64,000 nucleotides of DNA from CAXBNB01 sp049115735 (lineage in GTDB: Bacteria > Bacteroidota > Bacteroidia > Cytophagales > Cyclobacteriaceae). The notes beneath the pieces were generated by a model. That model was given only the letters and a program-made list of their open reading frames with translations. It had not been told where the DNA came from and made no database searches. Shown here piece by piece: positions 1 to 8,561 of the stretch. Each line of letters begins with the position of its first letter. The first letter of the stretch is position 1. The stretch lies in assembly GCA_049115735.1 (NCBI GenBank), contig JAGDZP010000026.1, forward strand, positions 1 through 64,000. Direction: 5' to 3'. The position numbers and the translations under genes are program-made.

Positions 1-96
1 AAGGAATCTGGCAAGAATCAAGCAACTTTAGCTGGCCTTTTGTCCCAAATTAAAAAACCTAATGACAATTCTGGGTTGAATTTGAACAGTAAATAA
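1..96 (+). CDS. C-terminal tail of an unidentified protein (partial)
   Basis: Frame 1 is open from the first base to a TAA at 94-96 and encodes the last 31 residues of a protein that begins outside the window. The tail is polar and rich in Asn, Ser and Lys. It stops one base before the ATG of the next gene, so the two are probably co-transcribed. Too little remains to name a family. Confidence 0.55.
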   Translation, partial: KESGKNQATLAGLLSQIKKPNDNSGLNLNSK

Positions 97-97
97 G

Positions 98-334
98 ATG
101 GTAGAAAAAGTTAAACTGATTTGGGATTTTTATGGTGGACATGCGAAAGGTACAGCTGATCATCATTGTATTCACTTGGATGAATATGCTACTAAACAAA
201 ATTTCGAAGCATTCGAGACTGGGACAGAAGAGGTCAATGAGATGCACGTCCTGGCCTTTATCATTTTAGACAAAGCACACATGATCAGCGTGCGGGATGC
301 ATTGCGACCACACAGAGCAGAAGTTGCAAGCTAG
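98..334 (+). CDS. Small hypothetical protein (78 aa)
   Basis: I do not recognise a named family. The protein is soluble, with no signal peptide or membrane segment. Residues 13-27 hold a His-rich stretch with GGH, DHH and IHLDEY, followed by an acidic segment and a C-terminal part rich in Ala, Arg and His. The His/Asp-rich part could bind metal, but this is only a guess. The ATG lies one base after the stop of the preceding gene, which argues for a real, co-transcribed gene. It converges on the Rrf2 regulator, and the two stop codons overlap. Confidence 0.6.
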   Translation: MVEKVKLIWDFYGGHAKGTADHHCIHLDEYATKQNFEAFETGTEEVNEMHVLAFIILDKAHMISVRDALRPHRAEVAS

Positions 335-768
335 GCCTGAGCCTTCCCTCCCTGTTCCCGTTTAATAATTTCCTCCAACGTGGCTCCCTTGAGTAGATCC
401 ACAGTTTTGTTTCTCACCTCCAGAAATACATCACGAATACCACAAGTCTCTTCATCCTTGCATTCATCGCAACGCTCGTAATACATATAGGTAACACAGG
501 GTAGCAAAGCTATAGGGCCATCAAACAGGCGCATGACTTCCGCCATGTGAATACTAGACGGTGACTTGGTCATGTAGTATCCTCCTCCCTTTCCTTTTTT
601 ACTTGCCAGAATACCTGCCTTCTTTAAATCAAGAAGAATAGCTTCCAGGAATTTTTGAGGTATATGCTCTGTCTCAGCAATATCGCTGATGAGAATTGGC
701 CCCTCATCTTTCTTTTTGGCTAAAAAGACCAGCGCATTGATGGCATATTTTGTTTTCTTGGAAATCAC
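331..768 (-). CDS. Rrf2 family transcriptional regulator
   Basis: A winged-helix regulator of the Rrf2/IscR/CymR family, 145 residues. The N-terminus (ISKKTKYAINALVFLAKK) is the typical first helix, and the wing carries KKGKGGGYYM, the conserved GxxGGY turn. A Cys-rich loop follows in the C-terminal half (PCVTYMYYERCDECKDE plus a further Cys), in the region where IscR-type members bind an Fe-S cluster; whether this one does is unknown. I chose the GTG at 768 because the family begins right there and the upstream 14 codons look non-coding. It is the last gene of a minus-strand run behind the DUF3109 gene (82 bp gap). Likely role: sensing redox or iron-sulfur status, or cysteine supply. Confidence 0.85.
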   Translation of the reverse strand: MISKKTKYAINALVFLAKKKDEGPILISDIAETEHIPQKFLEAILLDLKKAGILASKKGKGGGYYMTKSPSSIHMAEVMRLFDGPIALLPCVTYMYYERCDECKDEETCGIRDVFLEVRNKTVDLLKGATLEEIIKREQGGKAQA

Positions 769-850
769 GTTTGCAAAATAAACATAGTTGGCAATATATG
801 CATCGAACACCTCGCTCGTCTTACAAAAGAATCAAATGTCTAGATGTGAG

Positions 851-1420
851 TTAATTCCAGCCGGTGGCAATTTCCTCCTCCAACTCCTCATACCACTGCT
901 CTCCATATTTTCTAATGAGGGGTTCCTTCAGGAATTTATATACTGGCACCTTCAACTCTTCTCCAAGTGCACAAGCTGCGGAGCATATTTCCCATCGATC
1001 ATAATTTAGCGCTTCATAATGATCATATTTGGTAATCCTGATGGGATATAAGTGACAAGAGATTGGCTTTCTGAAATCGGTTTTGCCATCATTGTATGCC
1101 TGCTCGATTCCGCATTTAAGAATACCGTTTTCATCATAAATTGCAAAAGCGCATTCCTTTCCCCCAATAGTGGTTGTAGAATAATCGCCTTCCTCATCAA
1201 GGATGTAAGCACCCTCCTTTTCAATCACGTTCAACCCCTCCTTAGACAAATAAGGCTTCACAGCATTCAGGCTTTCATTTAGCTGCTCCAGTTCGTCTTC
1301 TTCCAATGGAGCTCCTAGGTCTCCCTCCACACAACAGGCGCCTTTACATTTGTCCAAATCGCATACAAAGTGCTTTTCTTTAATATCGTCTGACAAAACA
1401 GCATTTTCTACAATAATCAT
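851..1420 (-). CDS. DUF3109 family protein (cysteine-cluster protein)
   Basis: A 189-residue soluble protein of the DUF3109 family, widespread in Bacteroidota and related to YkgJ-type cysteine-cluster proteins. Visible hallmarks are CDLDKCKGACCVEGDLGAP near the N-terminus, a central ECAF and LKCGIEQA, KPISCHLYPIR, and EICSAACALGE near the C-terminus. The many conserved Cys suggest binding of zinc or an Fe-S cluster. Biochemical function is not known. It starts two bases after the MFS transporter stop codon, so the two are almost certainly one transcript. The full expected length is present. Confidence 0.85.
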   Translation of the reverse strand: MIIVENAVLSDDIKEKHFVCDLDKCKGACCVEGDLGAPLEEDELEQLNESLNAVKPYLSKEGLNVIEKEGAYILDEEGDYSTTTIGGKECAFAIYDENGILKCGIEQAYNDGKTDFRKPISCHLYPIRITKYDHYEALNYDRWEICSAACALGEELKVPVYKFLKEPLIRKYGEQWYEELEEEIATGWN

Positions 1421-1422
1421 GA

Positions 1423-2670
1423 TTAGTCTTTAGCGGATGAGATGGTTTTGTTATTGACTAGAGGATTGGCCCAAAAGCCGATGGCAAAAATATATCCGAG
1501 ACTCAAATAAAGTATGAACATACCCGCTTTTAATGACAGCACATCTTTCAATATGCCGATAATCGCTGGCAAAAATGCACCTCCAACTATTCCAGTGACC
1601 AGGATACCTGAAAATGACCCGTGATGCTCCTTAACCGAATTGAGTGCCAATGAAAAAATGACTCCCCACATCACAGATAGGAAAAACCCCGTACATGGAA
1701 AAGCATATAAGGCGATTGACGCACCTGAGAATAGAGCCAGGGACAATGAGACAATAGCTGCACCCGAAAATAGAATCAATACTTTGCGACTATCTAAGAT
1801 TTTAAGCAATACCAACCCCAGGAGACATCCCACGGTCAGTAATCCCCAGAACCGGGCAACAATTTCAGCACCCTGCTCCAGTGGGTCAATATTATGATAC
1901 TCATATAAAAACTGGGATATCCAGTTGGCTATGCCCTGCTCTGATCCCACGTAAGCGAATATTCCAAAAAAGTACAGAATGACGTATTTGTTTTTCAATA
2001 AATCAAAATATGACTGCTTTGTTCCAGTCCTTTCATCTTGTTCCAATTCCACTTTAGGATATCGGAAAAAATACGTAATGGCCATCATGGCCAGGGCAAT
2101 AATCGCGAACAACCAATACAGCGACACCCATGGCAGATGTTCAGGCACATGATTTGATAAAAACTGAAATATTGCGCTCTTATCTTCCGACTGTATTGAT
2201 TTAACCAGATAAGTGTAGGTTCCTGGGCTGAGATAGGATGCCAGGCCAAATACCAACTGAGCTATAACAGAATAAAAGGCAAAGTGTTCTCCACCAGCCG
2301 ATACTCTCAATAATGGGTTGATGGCCACTTGCAACACGGCCATACCCGATCCAATAATAAACAAGGACAATGAAGCCGCTAAATAATTGGGAAAAAGGGA
2401 AATAATGGCTGAGCCTAAAAACACCATGAAAAATGAAAGTGAGAGCACCAGTCTCTCATTGTATTTTTCAAGCAAAAGGCCTGAAGGTATCGACATCACA
2501 CCGTAGGCCACAAAAAAGGAAAAGGGAAGAAAACCAGCCAATGTCCCACTGATCTCAAAGCCTGTGATCACATCTGGTACGATGGGACCCAGGATGTTGG
2601 TAATGTATGATATCACAAAGAATATCAACATGATCAGCCCTACTACGTACTGCTTGATTGTCATACCCAT
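1423..2670 (-). CDS. MFS transporter, FucP-like sugar permease family
   Basis: A 415-residue inner-membrane protein with about twelve hydrophobic segments. The N-terminal half, with GFLPFSFFVAYGVMSIPSG and the central QVAINPLLR, resembles the fucose/glucose-galactose permease (FucP/GluP) branch of the major facilitator superfamily, usually H+-coupled sugar import. The substrate cannot be read from the sequence. Two ATG codons (2670 and 2664) are possible starts. The gene is followed directly by DUF3109 and then the Rrf2 regulator on the same strand. No sugar-degrading genes are adjacent. Confidence 0.82.
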   Translation of the reverse strand: MGMTIKQYVVGLIMLIFFVISYITNILGPIVPDVITGFEISGTLAGFLPFSFFVAYGVMSIPSGLLLEKYNERLVLSLSFFMVFLGSAIISLFPNYLAASLSLFIIGSGMAVLQVAINPLLRVSAGGEHFAFYSVIAQLVFGLASYLSPGTYTYLVKSIQSEDKSAIFQFLSNHVPEHLPWVSLYWLFAIIALAMMAITYFFRYPKVELEQDERTGTKQSYFDLLKNKYVILYFFGIFAYVGSEQGIANWISQFLYEYHNIDPLEQGAEIVARFWGLLTVGCLLGLVLLKILDSRKVLILFSGAAIVSLSLALFSGASIALYAFPCTGFFLSVMWGVIFSLALNSVKEHHGSFSGILVTGIVGGAFLPAIIGILKDVLSLKAGMFILYLSLGYIFAIGFWANPLVNNKTISSAKD

Positions 2671-2731
2671 TAATTATGCTCCAAATATATGGGTTTGAAA
2701 TCAAACCATCACTTGCTAAAAAACACACAAA

Positions 2732-2758
2732 GAAAAACCCCGCCAAGGCGGGGTTTTC
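2732..2758 (-). terminator. Rho-independent terminator downstream of the TonB gene
   Basis: A perfect 11-bp stem (AAAACCCCGCC, 2-base loop AA, GGCGGGGTTTT) lies between the tonB stop and the MFS start. On the minus strand the stem runs into TTTTTCTTT, so it most likely ends the tonB transcript. Confidence 0.85.
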
Positions 2759-2780
2759 GCAATTCATTAATGAATCATGA

Positions 2781-3593
2781 TTAGTCGACTAGTTTGAAAG
2801 TAATGGGGAGTGTCATATACACCTTCACTGGTTGTCCTCGCTGTTTGCCTGGATTCCATCTTGGTGCATTTTCAACAATTTTTACTGCTTCTTCATCACA
2901 ACCACCTCCTATGCCTTTTAGGGCTTGAACACTTGTAATAGATCCATCCTTGTCTACTACGAATTTTACAAATACCCTGCCTTGAATATTCATTTGCAAT
3001 GCATGACGTGGATAAACAAGGTTTTTCATCACATATGCATAGAAAGCCTGATAGCCACCAATAGGTTCAGGAAAATTTTCAACAATCTCAAAAATCTCCT
3101 CAGCCACCTCTTCCTCAACTGGTTCAAATTCTACTTCTTCTACAACCATTTCTTCTGAAACCTCAACATCCAGGTTTACCTCTACTTCTTCGAGTATTAC
3201 CTCATCGGGTACCTCTACTACGATTGGTTGCTGCAACACCTGCGGCGGAGGCGGAGGAGGTTGTTCAGTATTTGGGATATCCTGAACCTCTTCAAAATTA
3301 TCATTGTCTAGTTGGCCAAGGTCTGTTATCCCATCGGTGTTATAGAATTTCCAATTGAAAACGACAAAGAGGGATGCCAGAGTTATACAAAGCCCAACAA
3401 AGAAAAACAGTGTGCTTCTTTGTTGTTGTTTCTGATCTCGGATGCGCTTAATAGTGATCAAATCATCGTAATCTTCTTTTTTTAATTCAAACTTATTTTG
3501 ATCACCGTCACTTCTTAATTCCTGTTGCTTCTGATCCTTCAGCATCTTACGCCTAAGACTATTGCCGTCGGGAGCTTTTACTAAAGTTTTCAT
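2781..3593 (-). CDS. Energy transducer TonB
   Basis: A TonB family protein, 270 residues. It has a cytoplasmic N-terminal extension of about 60 mostly charged residues, one membrane helix (about 61-80), a periplasmic Pro run (PPPPPP, about 112-117), a long acidic EEVEV-type linker, and a C-terminal TonB_C domain (about 190-270) with YPRHALQMNIQGRVFVKF and AVKIVENAPRWNPGKQRG. It would couple the proton motive force, via ExbB/ExbD, to outer-membrane TonB-dependent transporters. No exbBD are nearby. The 60-residue cytoplasmic extension is longer than in the E. coli protein but common in Bacteroidota. It is a single-gene unit ended by the terminator at 2732-2758. Confidence 0.9.
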   Translation of the reverse strand: MKTLVKAPDGNSLRRKMLKDQKQQELRSDGDQNKFELKKEDYDDLITIKRIRDQKQQQRSTLFFFVGLCITLASLFVVFNWKFYNTDGITDLGQLDNDNFEEVQDIPNTEQPPPPPPQVLQQPIVVEVPDEVILEEVEVNLDVEVSEEMVVEEVEFEPVEEEVAEEIFEIVENFPEPIGGYQAFYAYVMKNLVYPRHALQMNIQGRVFVKFVVDKDGSITSVQALKGIGGGCDEEAVKIVENAPRWNPGKQRGQPVKVYMTLPITFKLVD

Positions 3594-3787
3594 GGTATTT
3601 AAGTTTAATTATTGGGTAGAACCGCTCTGTTGCGGTTTCTTTTAATACTTCAATTAAACCAGAATGCGAGACTAAAAAAATGATCGTAATTAGCTGAGTG
3701 AATGATCTTTGTCACTCTCTGAAAAAGAAGCATAAAGGATAAAAATCATCCTCTTTACTATGGAAAAAACGTTAGTGGGGTTAGCAT

Positions 3788-6700
3788 CTAAGGCAGTGAA
3801 ATGTCGAAAGTACTACCTTTCCCTTCTTCGGAGATTAAACCTATACTTCCGTTCAGCTTTTCAATGGTTTCCTTCACAATATAGAGACCAAGACCTGAGC
3901 CTTTACTTTGCTCATTGGCCCGATAGAACATATCAAAAATTTTCTCTTTTACACTGTCTTTAATGCCTATTCCATTATCGGAAATAGTAATCTTAAGAGG
4001 GGATTGATCAGATCGAATTGTAACCTTTACTTCAGGTTCACTCTCGTCCTGTTTAGAATAAATAATTGCATTCGCGATGAGGTTGCTTAGTATGACTTTT
4101 ATCCTCAGCTTATCGTGATGGAGCTCTTCAGCACCTTCAATGTTCAATTTAGTTGTCACCTTGTTGCCATGATCGAGGTATTTCAGATTGTCAAATATCT
4201 CATTGACCTGGTCTTTAATATTAAACTGCTCTGTATTTACTTCTTTATTCTTATTGCGAGAAAAATCTATGATATCGCTAATGAAGTTATCCATCTTGTT
4301 CACACAGTCCTCAATAAGGTCTATGTATTTACTTTTCATCTCAGGAGACTCCTCCATTCTAACTATATTCACCAGCCCCATCGTGGAAGCCAAAGGTGCA
4401 CGTAAATCATGCGAAGTGCTATAAACAAATCGATCAAGCTCCGCATTAATTTTTGCCAGTGCCAAATTCCTTTCTGTAATCTCCTTAATCCGCCACTTAT
4501 ATATCACCCATAGGATAACAGCCAATAACACTGTACAAGCCAGGTAAAACCAGAGCGTCTCATAAAAAAATGGGGCAACCTCAAAAGACAAACTTGCTTC
4601 CTGTTCATTCCAGACTCCATCACTATTGGTCCCCATTACCTGAAATGTGTACTTACCATAAGGCAGGTTAGTGTATTCGACTGATCTTTCATGAACAGGG
4701 CCAATCCAGTCATCATCTATGCCATCAAGCTTATATTTGAAATGTACATTACTTGGAGACAGATAACTTAGGGAAGTGAATTCGATACTGTAGCGAAAGG
4801 TGCCCGGTTCAATATTGATTTTATCACTGTGAATGTCTTGCTTGATGTCGTCCGTTTCTAGACCGGTGACCATAACCTGAGGAACCTTCTTATTCTCAAT
4901 CTTTATTTTGGGATCGACTACAGCCACTCCTCCAAAAGTCGGAACATATATTTTACCTGTTTCTGCATCAAAGAAGGATCGCGTTGCGCCAGTGCATTCC
5001 TGGTTTAGCATTCCTTCGTTTTCATCAAATAGTTTGTAGGGCAAATCAGACTTTTCTCCATTGACGACTTTTTGAATGTCGCTTTTCTCTATTTTTAAAA
5101 TGCCATAGTTGGAAGTCATCCAATAGCTCCCTATCCCGTCATCAACTATATCAAAATATGCGTTAGAGTCTGTAGTTTCACCAATCCTCAATGGTTGAAA
5201 ACTTCCATTTTTGAAATAATACAAGCCGATATTGGTGCAAAGCAAGTACTCATTTTCGCTTCCAATAAGTGTATTGAAAATGAGGATCCCCGAATCATCT
5301 TCTTTAAGATGAAACGTTGTGAATTTTTCATTCTTGTCAATAATTGAAAGGCCTCCAGCATTCGTACCAACAACGATGTTACCTTGCCCATCTTCCTCTA
5401 TAGAAAGTATATAGTTGGACTTTAGTCCATTAGACTTGTTGTAGAATATGTCTTCTTTACCATCTTCAAAAACGATTACTCCTGCCGTTCTTGTTCCTAT
5501 CCAAATTCGCCCTCTTGAATCCTGGAAAATCCTCCTCACTTCATTGGCTGATAACCGATATTGAATATTAAACAAGCTTGTTTTCCTACCTTCAATTTTC
5601 AGCAATCCATTGTAGTTAGCTACCCATGAATTGCCTCCATTATCAAACAAAAAGTCTCTAATTCCCGCGTCTTGAAATTGCTCATCATGCACCAATTCTG
5701 AAAATTCACCATTCGTGATTAAGTTGATTTCACCATTATCAGTACCAATATAGATTTGTCCCTTATGCTTGCTGATCACGTTAACTTTGTCCGAAGAAAG
5801 ACCATTTTTTTCTGAGATAGTCTTAACATTTCCTATCCTAAACCTCACCATTCCTGCCTTCTTGGTGGTCAACCAGAGGCTCCCTTCATCATCAAACACC
5901 AATGAAGATACTTGTCTGGCTGGTAAGCCTAACTCTTCGGTAAACAACTCAAATATTCCCAAAGCCTCATTCCATCTTCCGACACCTTGTTCCGCTGCTA
6001 CCCATATCGTGTTATAGTCATCTATTTCAAGTTGGTTTATGTCCAATCCATCAAATGCTTCCAGCCTTTCCAGTTTATCATCAACAAGCACATTGACTCC
6101 ACCGATACTACTCATATAAATCTTGTTATCGTGAATTTTGATGCGATTGACTACATCGGTAATCAACCCTGTGAGCCGGCTATAATGTTCTGTCCTGTTG
6201 TCAGAAACAGCATATATTCCATTTCCATCCGTTGCTACCCATATAGTGCCACTAGCATCTTCCTTTATATCGTTGATTGTCACTTCAGGTATATCTTCCT
6301 TTCGGGCCACTTTTCCGTCCACAGATTGAAAGAACATGCCTCTGTTTTTTGTGCCAATCCATATTTCTCCATTGGCAGAGAAGTGCATGGACGTAACAGC
6401 CCTTGGAATCGATTCATTGAACTTAGCCGGAAATAAGACATTGTTGTGAATACCTACCATGCCGCTTCGTTCAGTAGATAGCCATAGCGTGTCACTGTTG
6501 GTTTCAAATATTCTGTAGAAGGAATTGGAGCTTAGAAATGGAGCGTTCAATTTAGTATGAGAATCAAACGAATGCCCATCAAAGCATTGTAGACCGTTAT
6601 AAGAGGTAATCCAAATGTAGCCACTCTTCGATTGGTAGACTGAACTCAGGTTGCTGGATATCAAGCCATTGTCATTCGTCCATTGATCCATGATCATTTC

Positions 6701-6808
6701 ACTCAAAGAATATGAGGGATCAAATCCCGAAGGAAAATTAGAATCCTGAGACCACAATGTGGTCGCAGACAATAACAATAAGGGTAGAAATAGCTGGTTC
6801 AGTCGCAT
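3788..6808 (-). CDS. Two-component sensor histidine kinase with Reg_prop beta-propeller sensor
   Basis: A 1006-residue membrane sensor kinase. After a signal peptide (about 1-20) come many propeller repeats of the Reg_prop type (IWIGTKNRG, IWVATDGNG, IWIGTRTAG and similar) over about 600 residues, then a Y_Y_Y domain (FKYKLDGIDDDW, YTNLPYGKYTF), one membrane helix, a HisKA domain with phospho-acceptor His800 in STSHDLRAPL, and an HATPase_c domain with N, G1 (DNGIGI) and G2 (GSGLGLYIV) boxes. Unlike the common Bacteroides hybrid regulators it ends after the ATPase and has no receiver or AraC output domain. I chose the ATG at 6808 because AGGAG sits just upstream and the signal peptide starts there. 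The gene follows a stand-alone receiver gene, a likely partner. Confidence 0.9.
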   Translation of the reverse strand: MRLNQLFLPLLLLSATTLWSQDSNFPSGFDPSYSLSEMIMDQWTNDNGLISSNLSSVYQSKSGYIWITSYNGLQCFDGHSFDSHTKLNAPFLSSNSFYRIFETNSDTLWLSTERSGMVGIHNNVLFPAKFNESIPRAVTSMHFSANGEIWIGTKNRGMFFQSVDGKVARKEDIPEVTINDIKEDASGTIWVATDGNGIYAVSDNRTEHYSRLTGLITDVVNRIKIHDNKIYMSSIGGVNVLVDDKLERLEAFDGLDINQLEIDDYNTIWVAAEQGVGRWNEALGIFELFTEELGLPARQVSSLVFDDEGSLWLTTKKAGMVRFRIGNVKTISEKNGLSSDKVNVISKHKGQIYIGTDNGEINLITNGEFSELVHDEQFQDAGIRDFLFDNGGNSWVANYNGLLKIEGRKTSLFNIQYRLSANEVRRIFQDSRGRIWIGTRTAGVIVFEDGKEDIFYNKSNGLKSNYILSIEEDGQGNIVVGTNAGGLSIIDKNEKFTTFHLKEDDSGILIFNTLIGSENEYLLCTNIGLYYFKNGSFQPLRIGETTDSNAYFDIVDDGIGSYWMTSNYGILKIEKSDIQKVVNGEKSDLPYKLFDENEGMLNQECTGATRSFFDAETGKIYVPTFGGVAVVDPKIKIENKKVPQVMVTGLETDDIKQDIHSDKINIEPGTFRYSIEFTSLSYLSPSNVHFKYKLDGIDDDWIGPVHERSVEYTNLPYGKYTFQVMGTNSDGVWNEQEASLSFEVAPFFYETLWFYLACTVLLAVILWVIYKWRIKEITERNLALAKINAELDRFVYSTSHDLRAPLASTMGLVNIVRMEESPEMKSKYIDLIEDCVNKMDNFISDIIDFSRNKNKEVNTEQFNIKDQVNEIFDNLKYLDHGNKVTTKLNIEGAEELHHDKLRIKVILSNLIANAIIYSKQDESEPEVKVTIRSDQSPLKITISDNGIGIKDSVKEKIFDMFYRANEQSKGSGLGLYIVKETIEKLNGSIGLISEEGKGSTFDISLP

Positions 6809-6854
6809 CGTTATCTCCTGCACTCAAGACAACATGCGTGTCATGAATGAGAGC

Positions 6855-7262
6855 CTAAAGATAAGCGGATTCTATTTTATCCAAAATATTAAATGACAAT
6901 GGCTTGGTAAACAATTCTTTCACCTCACCATATTTACTCGCGAGCTGTGCATCCTGATAAAAGCGTGAAGAAGTCAACATGTAGAGGTTTACTTTTTTAG
7001 ATATGTCGTCCTTCAGTTTGCGGTATTCATCAATGAACTGCCAACCGTTCATCAAAGGCATATTAATATCTAAAAATATTACATCAGGAAGACCATTACT
7101 ATTTTCATCGACGGCTTCTTTAATAAGGCCAATTGCCTCAGAAGCACTGGTCATTGCCTTCACCTTTATTTTTTTATCGTATTCATTAATGATACGCGTA
7201 CAAATAAGGTTATTTACCTCATCGTCATCTATGATCCATATTTTCTTATCCTTCTCAGGCAT
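6855..7262 (-). CDS. Stand-alone response regulator (receiver domain only)
   Basis: A 135-residue protein that is a single CheY-like receiver domain: acidic pocket IIDDDE (Asp12-Asp14), phospho-acceptor Asp65 in VIFLDINMP, the conserved Thr/Ser in LTSS, and Lys in FTKPLS. There is no DNA-binding domain, so output must be through protein contacts or phosphotransfer. The ATG at 7262 begins just before the domain. It lies 46 bp upstream of the propeller histidine kinase on the same strand, which suggests one transcript and a functional pair; direct phosphotransfer between them is an inference. Confidence 0.88.
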   Translation of the reverse strand: MPEKDKKIWIIDDDEVNNLICTRIINEYDKKIKVKAMTSASEAIGLIKEAVDENSNGLPDVIFLDINMPLMNGWQFIDEYRKLKDDISKKVNLYMLTSSRFYQDAQLASKYGEVKELFTKPLSFNILDKIESAYL

Positions 7263-7413
7263 CAGGCTCAAAGTAATGTTCTAAAATTTTATTCTAAAAA
7301 TAATTGTCCTTTTATAAGAGGCAATTCAGCCACCAATATCCAATAAAAGACCGTTAATAAAAATAATTAACCCTGAACTATGCTTACTCGTGTACTTCTA
7401 AAAAATAAAATCT

Positions 7414-7920
7414 ATGAAAAAAATAAAATTTGGATTAACTGCATTGCTGGTAGCTGTATATTTTTTCTCAGCCACTGCACAAGACCAGAGAGCAAGCCCG
7501 GCCATGACTGCTACCGGAACTTCGAATGGAGCCACTATCACCGTTAACTATGGTAGCCCTGCCGTGAAGGGAAGAAAAATATGGGGAGGGCTAGAGGCCT
7601 ATGATAAAGTATGGCGAACTGGGGCCAATGAGGCTACTACGATACAATTTTCTAAAGATGTGAACATTGAAGGAAAAACAATCAAAAAAGGAAAATATGC
7701 CCTATTCACTATCCCCAGAGAAGGAGACTGGACAGTAATTATCAATGCTGTACCAAACCAGTGGGGAGCCTATAAATACGATGAGTCTAAGAATGTCCAC
7801 ACTTTTGATGTGACACCTGAAAAAAATGCTATGACCGAAAGGATGACCTTTGATGTAAGCAATAAAGGAGTAGTATCGATGAGCTGGGAGAAGTTAAAAG
7901 TCAGTTTTAAGGTAAAGTAG
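7414..7920 (+). CDS. DUF2911 domain-containing secreted protein
   Basis: A 168-residue protein with a clear signal peptide (MKKIKFGLTALLVAVYFFS, cleavage after ATA). The rest is one DUF2911 domain: VNYGSPAVKGRKIWGGL, VWRTGANEATTI, IKKGKYALFTIP and WGAYKY are typical. The family is common in Bacteroidota, probably periplasmic or outer-membrane associated, and of unknown function. It is a single-gene unit, divergent from the response-regulator gene and followed by a hairpin terminator at 8001-8024. Confidence 0.88.
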   Translation: MKKIKFGLTALLVAVYFFSATAQDQRASPAMTATGTSNGATITVNYGSPAVKGRKIWGGLEAYDKVWRTGANEATTIQFSKDVNIEGKTIKKGKYALFTIPREGDWTVIINAVPNQWGAYKYDESKNVHTFDVTPEKNAMTERMTFDVSNKGVVSMSWEKLKVSFKVK

Positions 7921-7973
7921 TTTGAGGGTATCAAACTGATACTTATTTTAAAATAATTCGATAAAACGAAACA

Positions 7974-7995
7974 TTAATCGTATTTATACGATTAA
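7974..7995. promoter_or_regulatory. Palindromic operator 1 (perfect 9-bp inverted repeat)
   Basis: TTAATCGTA, 4-base spacer TTTA, TACGATTAA: a perfect inverted repeat with 9-bp arms. The left arm recurs identically at 8036 with the same 4-base spacing, which suggests that one dimeric regulator binds both. It lies just past the DUF2911 gene and 75 bp before DUF6428. An ArsR-type repressor acting in trans is a plausible ligand, because DUF6428 and ArsN1 belong to ars operons, but no arsR is in the window. Confidence 0.55.
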
Positions 7996-8000
7996 ATAAA

Positions 8001-8024
8001 GGCGCTTGAAAATCAGGCGTTTTT
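8001..8024 (+). terminator. Probable terminator of the DUF2911 gene
   Basis: A short stem CGCTTGA / TCAGGCG (one G-T pair) with an AAA loop is followed by TTTTT. It sits between the two palindromes, so it separates DUF2911 transcription from the DUF6428 unit. Confidence 0.6.
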
Positions 8025-8035
8025 ATTTGTTTATA

Positions 8036-8054
8036 TTAATCGTAATAATACGAT
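8036..8054. promoter_or_regulatory. Palindromic operator 2 in the DUF6428 promoter region
   Basis: TTAATCGTA, spacer ATAA, TACGAT: 6 bp of each arm match perfectly, the left arm is identical to that of operator 1, and the spacer length is the same. It lies only 15 bp before the DUF6428 ATG. A TTTG at 8026-8029 just upstream could be a -33 element, so binding here would be expected to block transcription. Confidence 0.55.
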
Positions 8055-8069
8055 ATTTATTTTACTCTT

Positions 8070-8513
8070 ATGACTACACAAGAATTCACAGACCTTCTTG
8101 AAAAAAATCCTAGTATTCGACTGCAATTCGAAGTTGAAGACGGAAAATTCATTGAACCTACCTATCACATTACAGAGATAAAAAATGTATCCATTGACTC
8201 GGTAGACTGTGGAGGCAATCCTGACGCTTACAATCAAACCATTGTGCAACTCTGGGTGAACCCTCACGAATTTCTGAGAAAACCATGGAGCACCGACAAA
8301 GCCCTGTCCATTTTTAATAAGGTAGAATCAACAACCCTCTCGGATCCGGATGCAGAAATCTTCTTCGAGTATGGAGACGAAAACATCAGAACATCTCAAT
8401 TCAGTGTTGAAAACATAAATATTGATGGCAACACCTTAAATGTTCAATTGTTTACCAAACCAACAGCCTGTAAACCCAGTTTGAGATCAAACGGTGCTGT
8501 ATCTTGCTGTTAA
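8070..8513 (+). CDS. DUF6428 family protein (arsenic-operon associated)
   Basis: A 147-residue soluble protein matching the pattern of DUF6428: TYHITEIKNVSIDSVDCGG near the N-terminus, QTIVQLWVN, a central FEYGDENIRTSQ, and a C-terminus ending in SCC preceded by KPTACKPS. From general knowledge this family sits in ars operons of Bacteroidota next to ArsR, ArsC and ACR3. Its role is unknown; the Cys at the end and at about 49 could bind As(III), which is my inference. Here it is followed by an ArsN1-type gene but by no arsC, ACR3 or arsR. Two palindromes precede it and a strong hairpin follows. Confidence 0.8.
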   Translation: MTTQEFTDLLEKNPSIRLQFEVEDGKFIEPTYHITEIKNVSIDSVDCGGNPDAYNQTIVQLWVNPHEFLRKPWSTDKALSIFNKVESTTLSDPDAEIFFEYGDENIRTSQFSVENINIDGNTLNVQLFTKPTACKPSLRSNGAVSCC

Positions 8514-8520
8514 AGACCAT

Positions 8521-8556
8521 TTGGAGCCGGACCGCTCATTTCGGCTCCAATTTTTT
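8521..8556 (+). terminator. Strong terminator/attenuator between DUF6428 and arsN1
   Basis: TTGGAGCCG / CGGCTCCAA form a perfect 9-bp stem around a 12-base loop, followed by TTTTTT at 8551-8556. It begins 7 bp after the DUF6428 stop, and the T-run ends 5 bp before the next ATG. Either it limits read-through into arsN1 or it acts on the mRNA leader of arsN1. Confidence 0.85.
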
Positions 8557-8561
8557 CAACT

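Noticed and set aside
3620..3650. AACCGC/GCGGTT hairpin upstream of tonB as a terminator
   Set aside because: The stem is only 6 bp, and on the strand where TCTTTT follows there is no upstream gene to terminate.
5987..6436. Plus-strand open frame of 149 codons opposite the propeller kinase
   Set aside because: It is antisense to a well-supported gene, and its translation has no domain or normal composition; it is a shadow of the Reg_prop coding strand.
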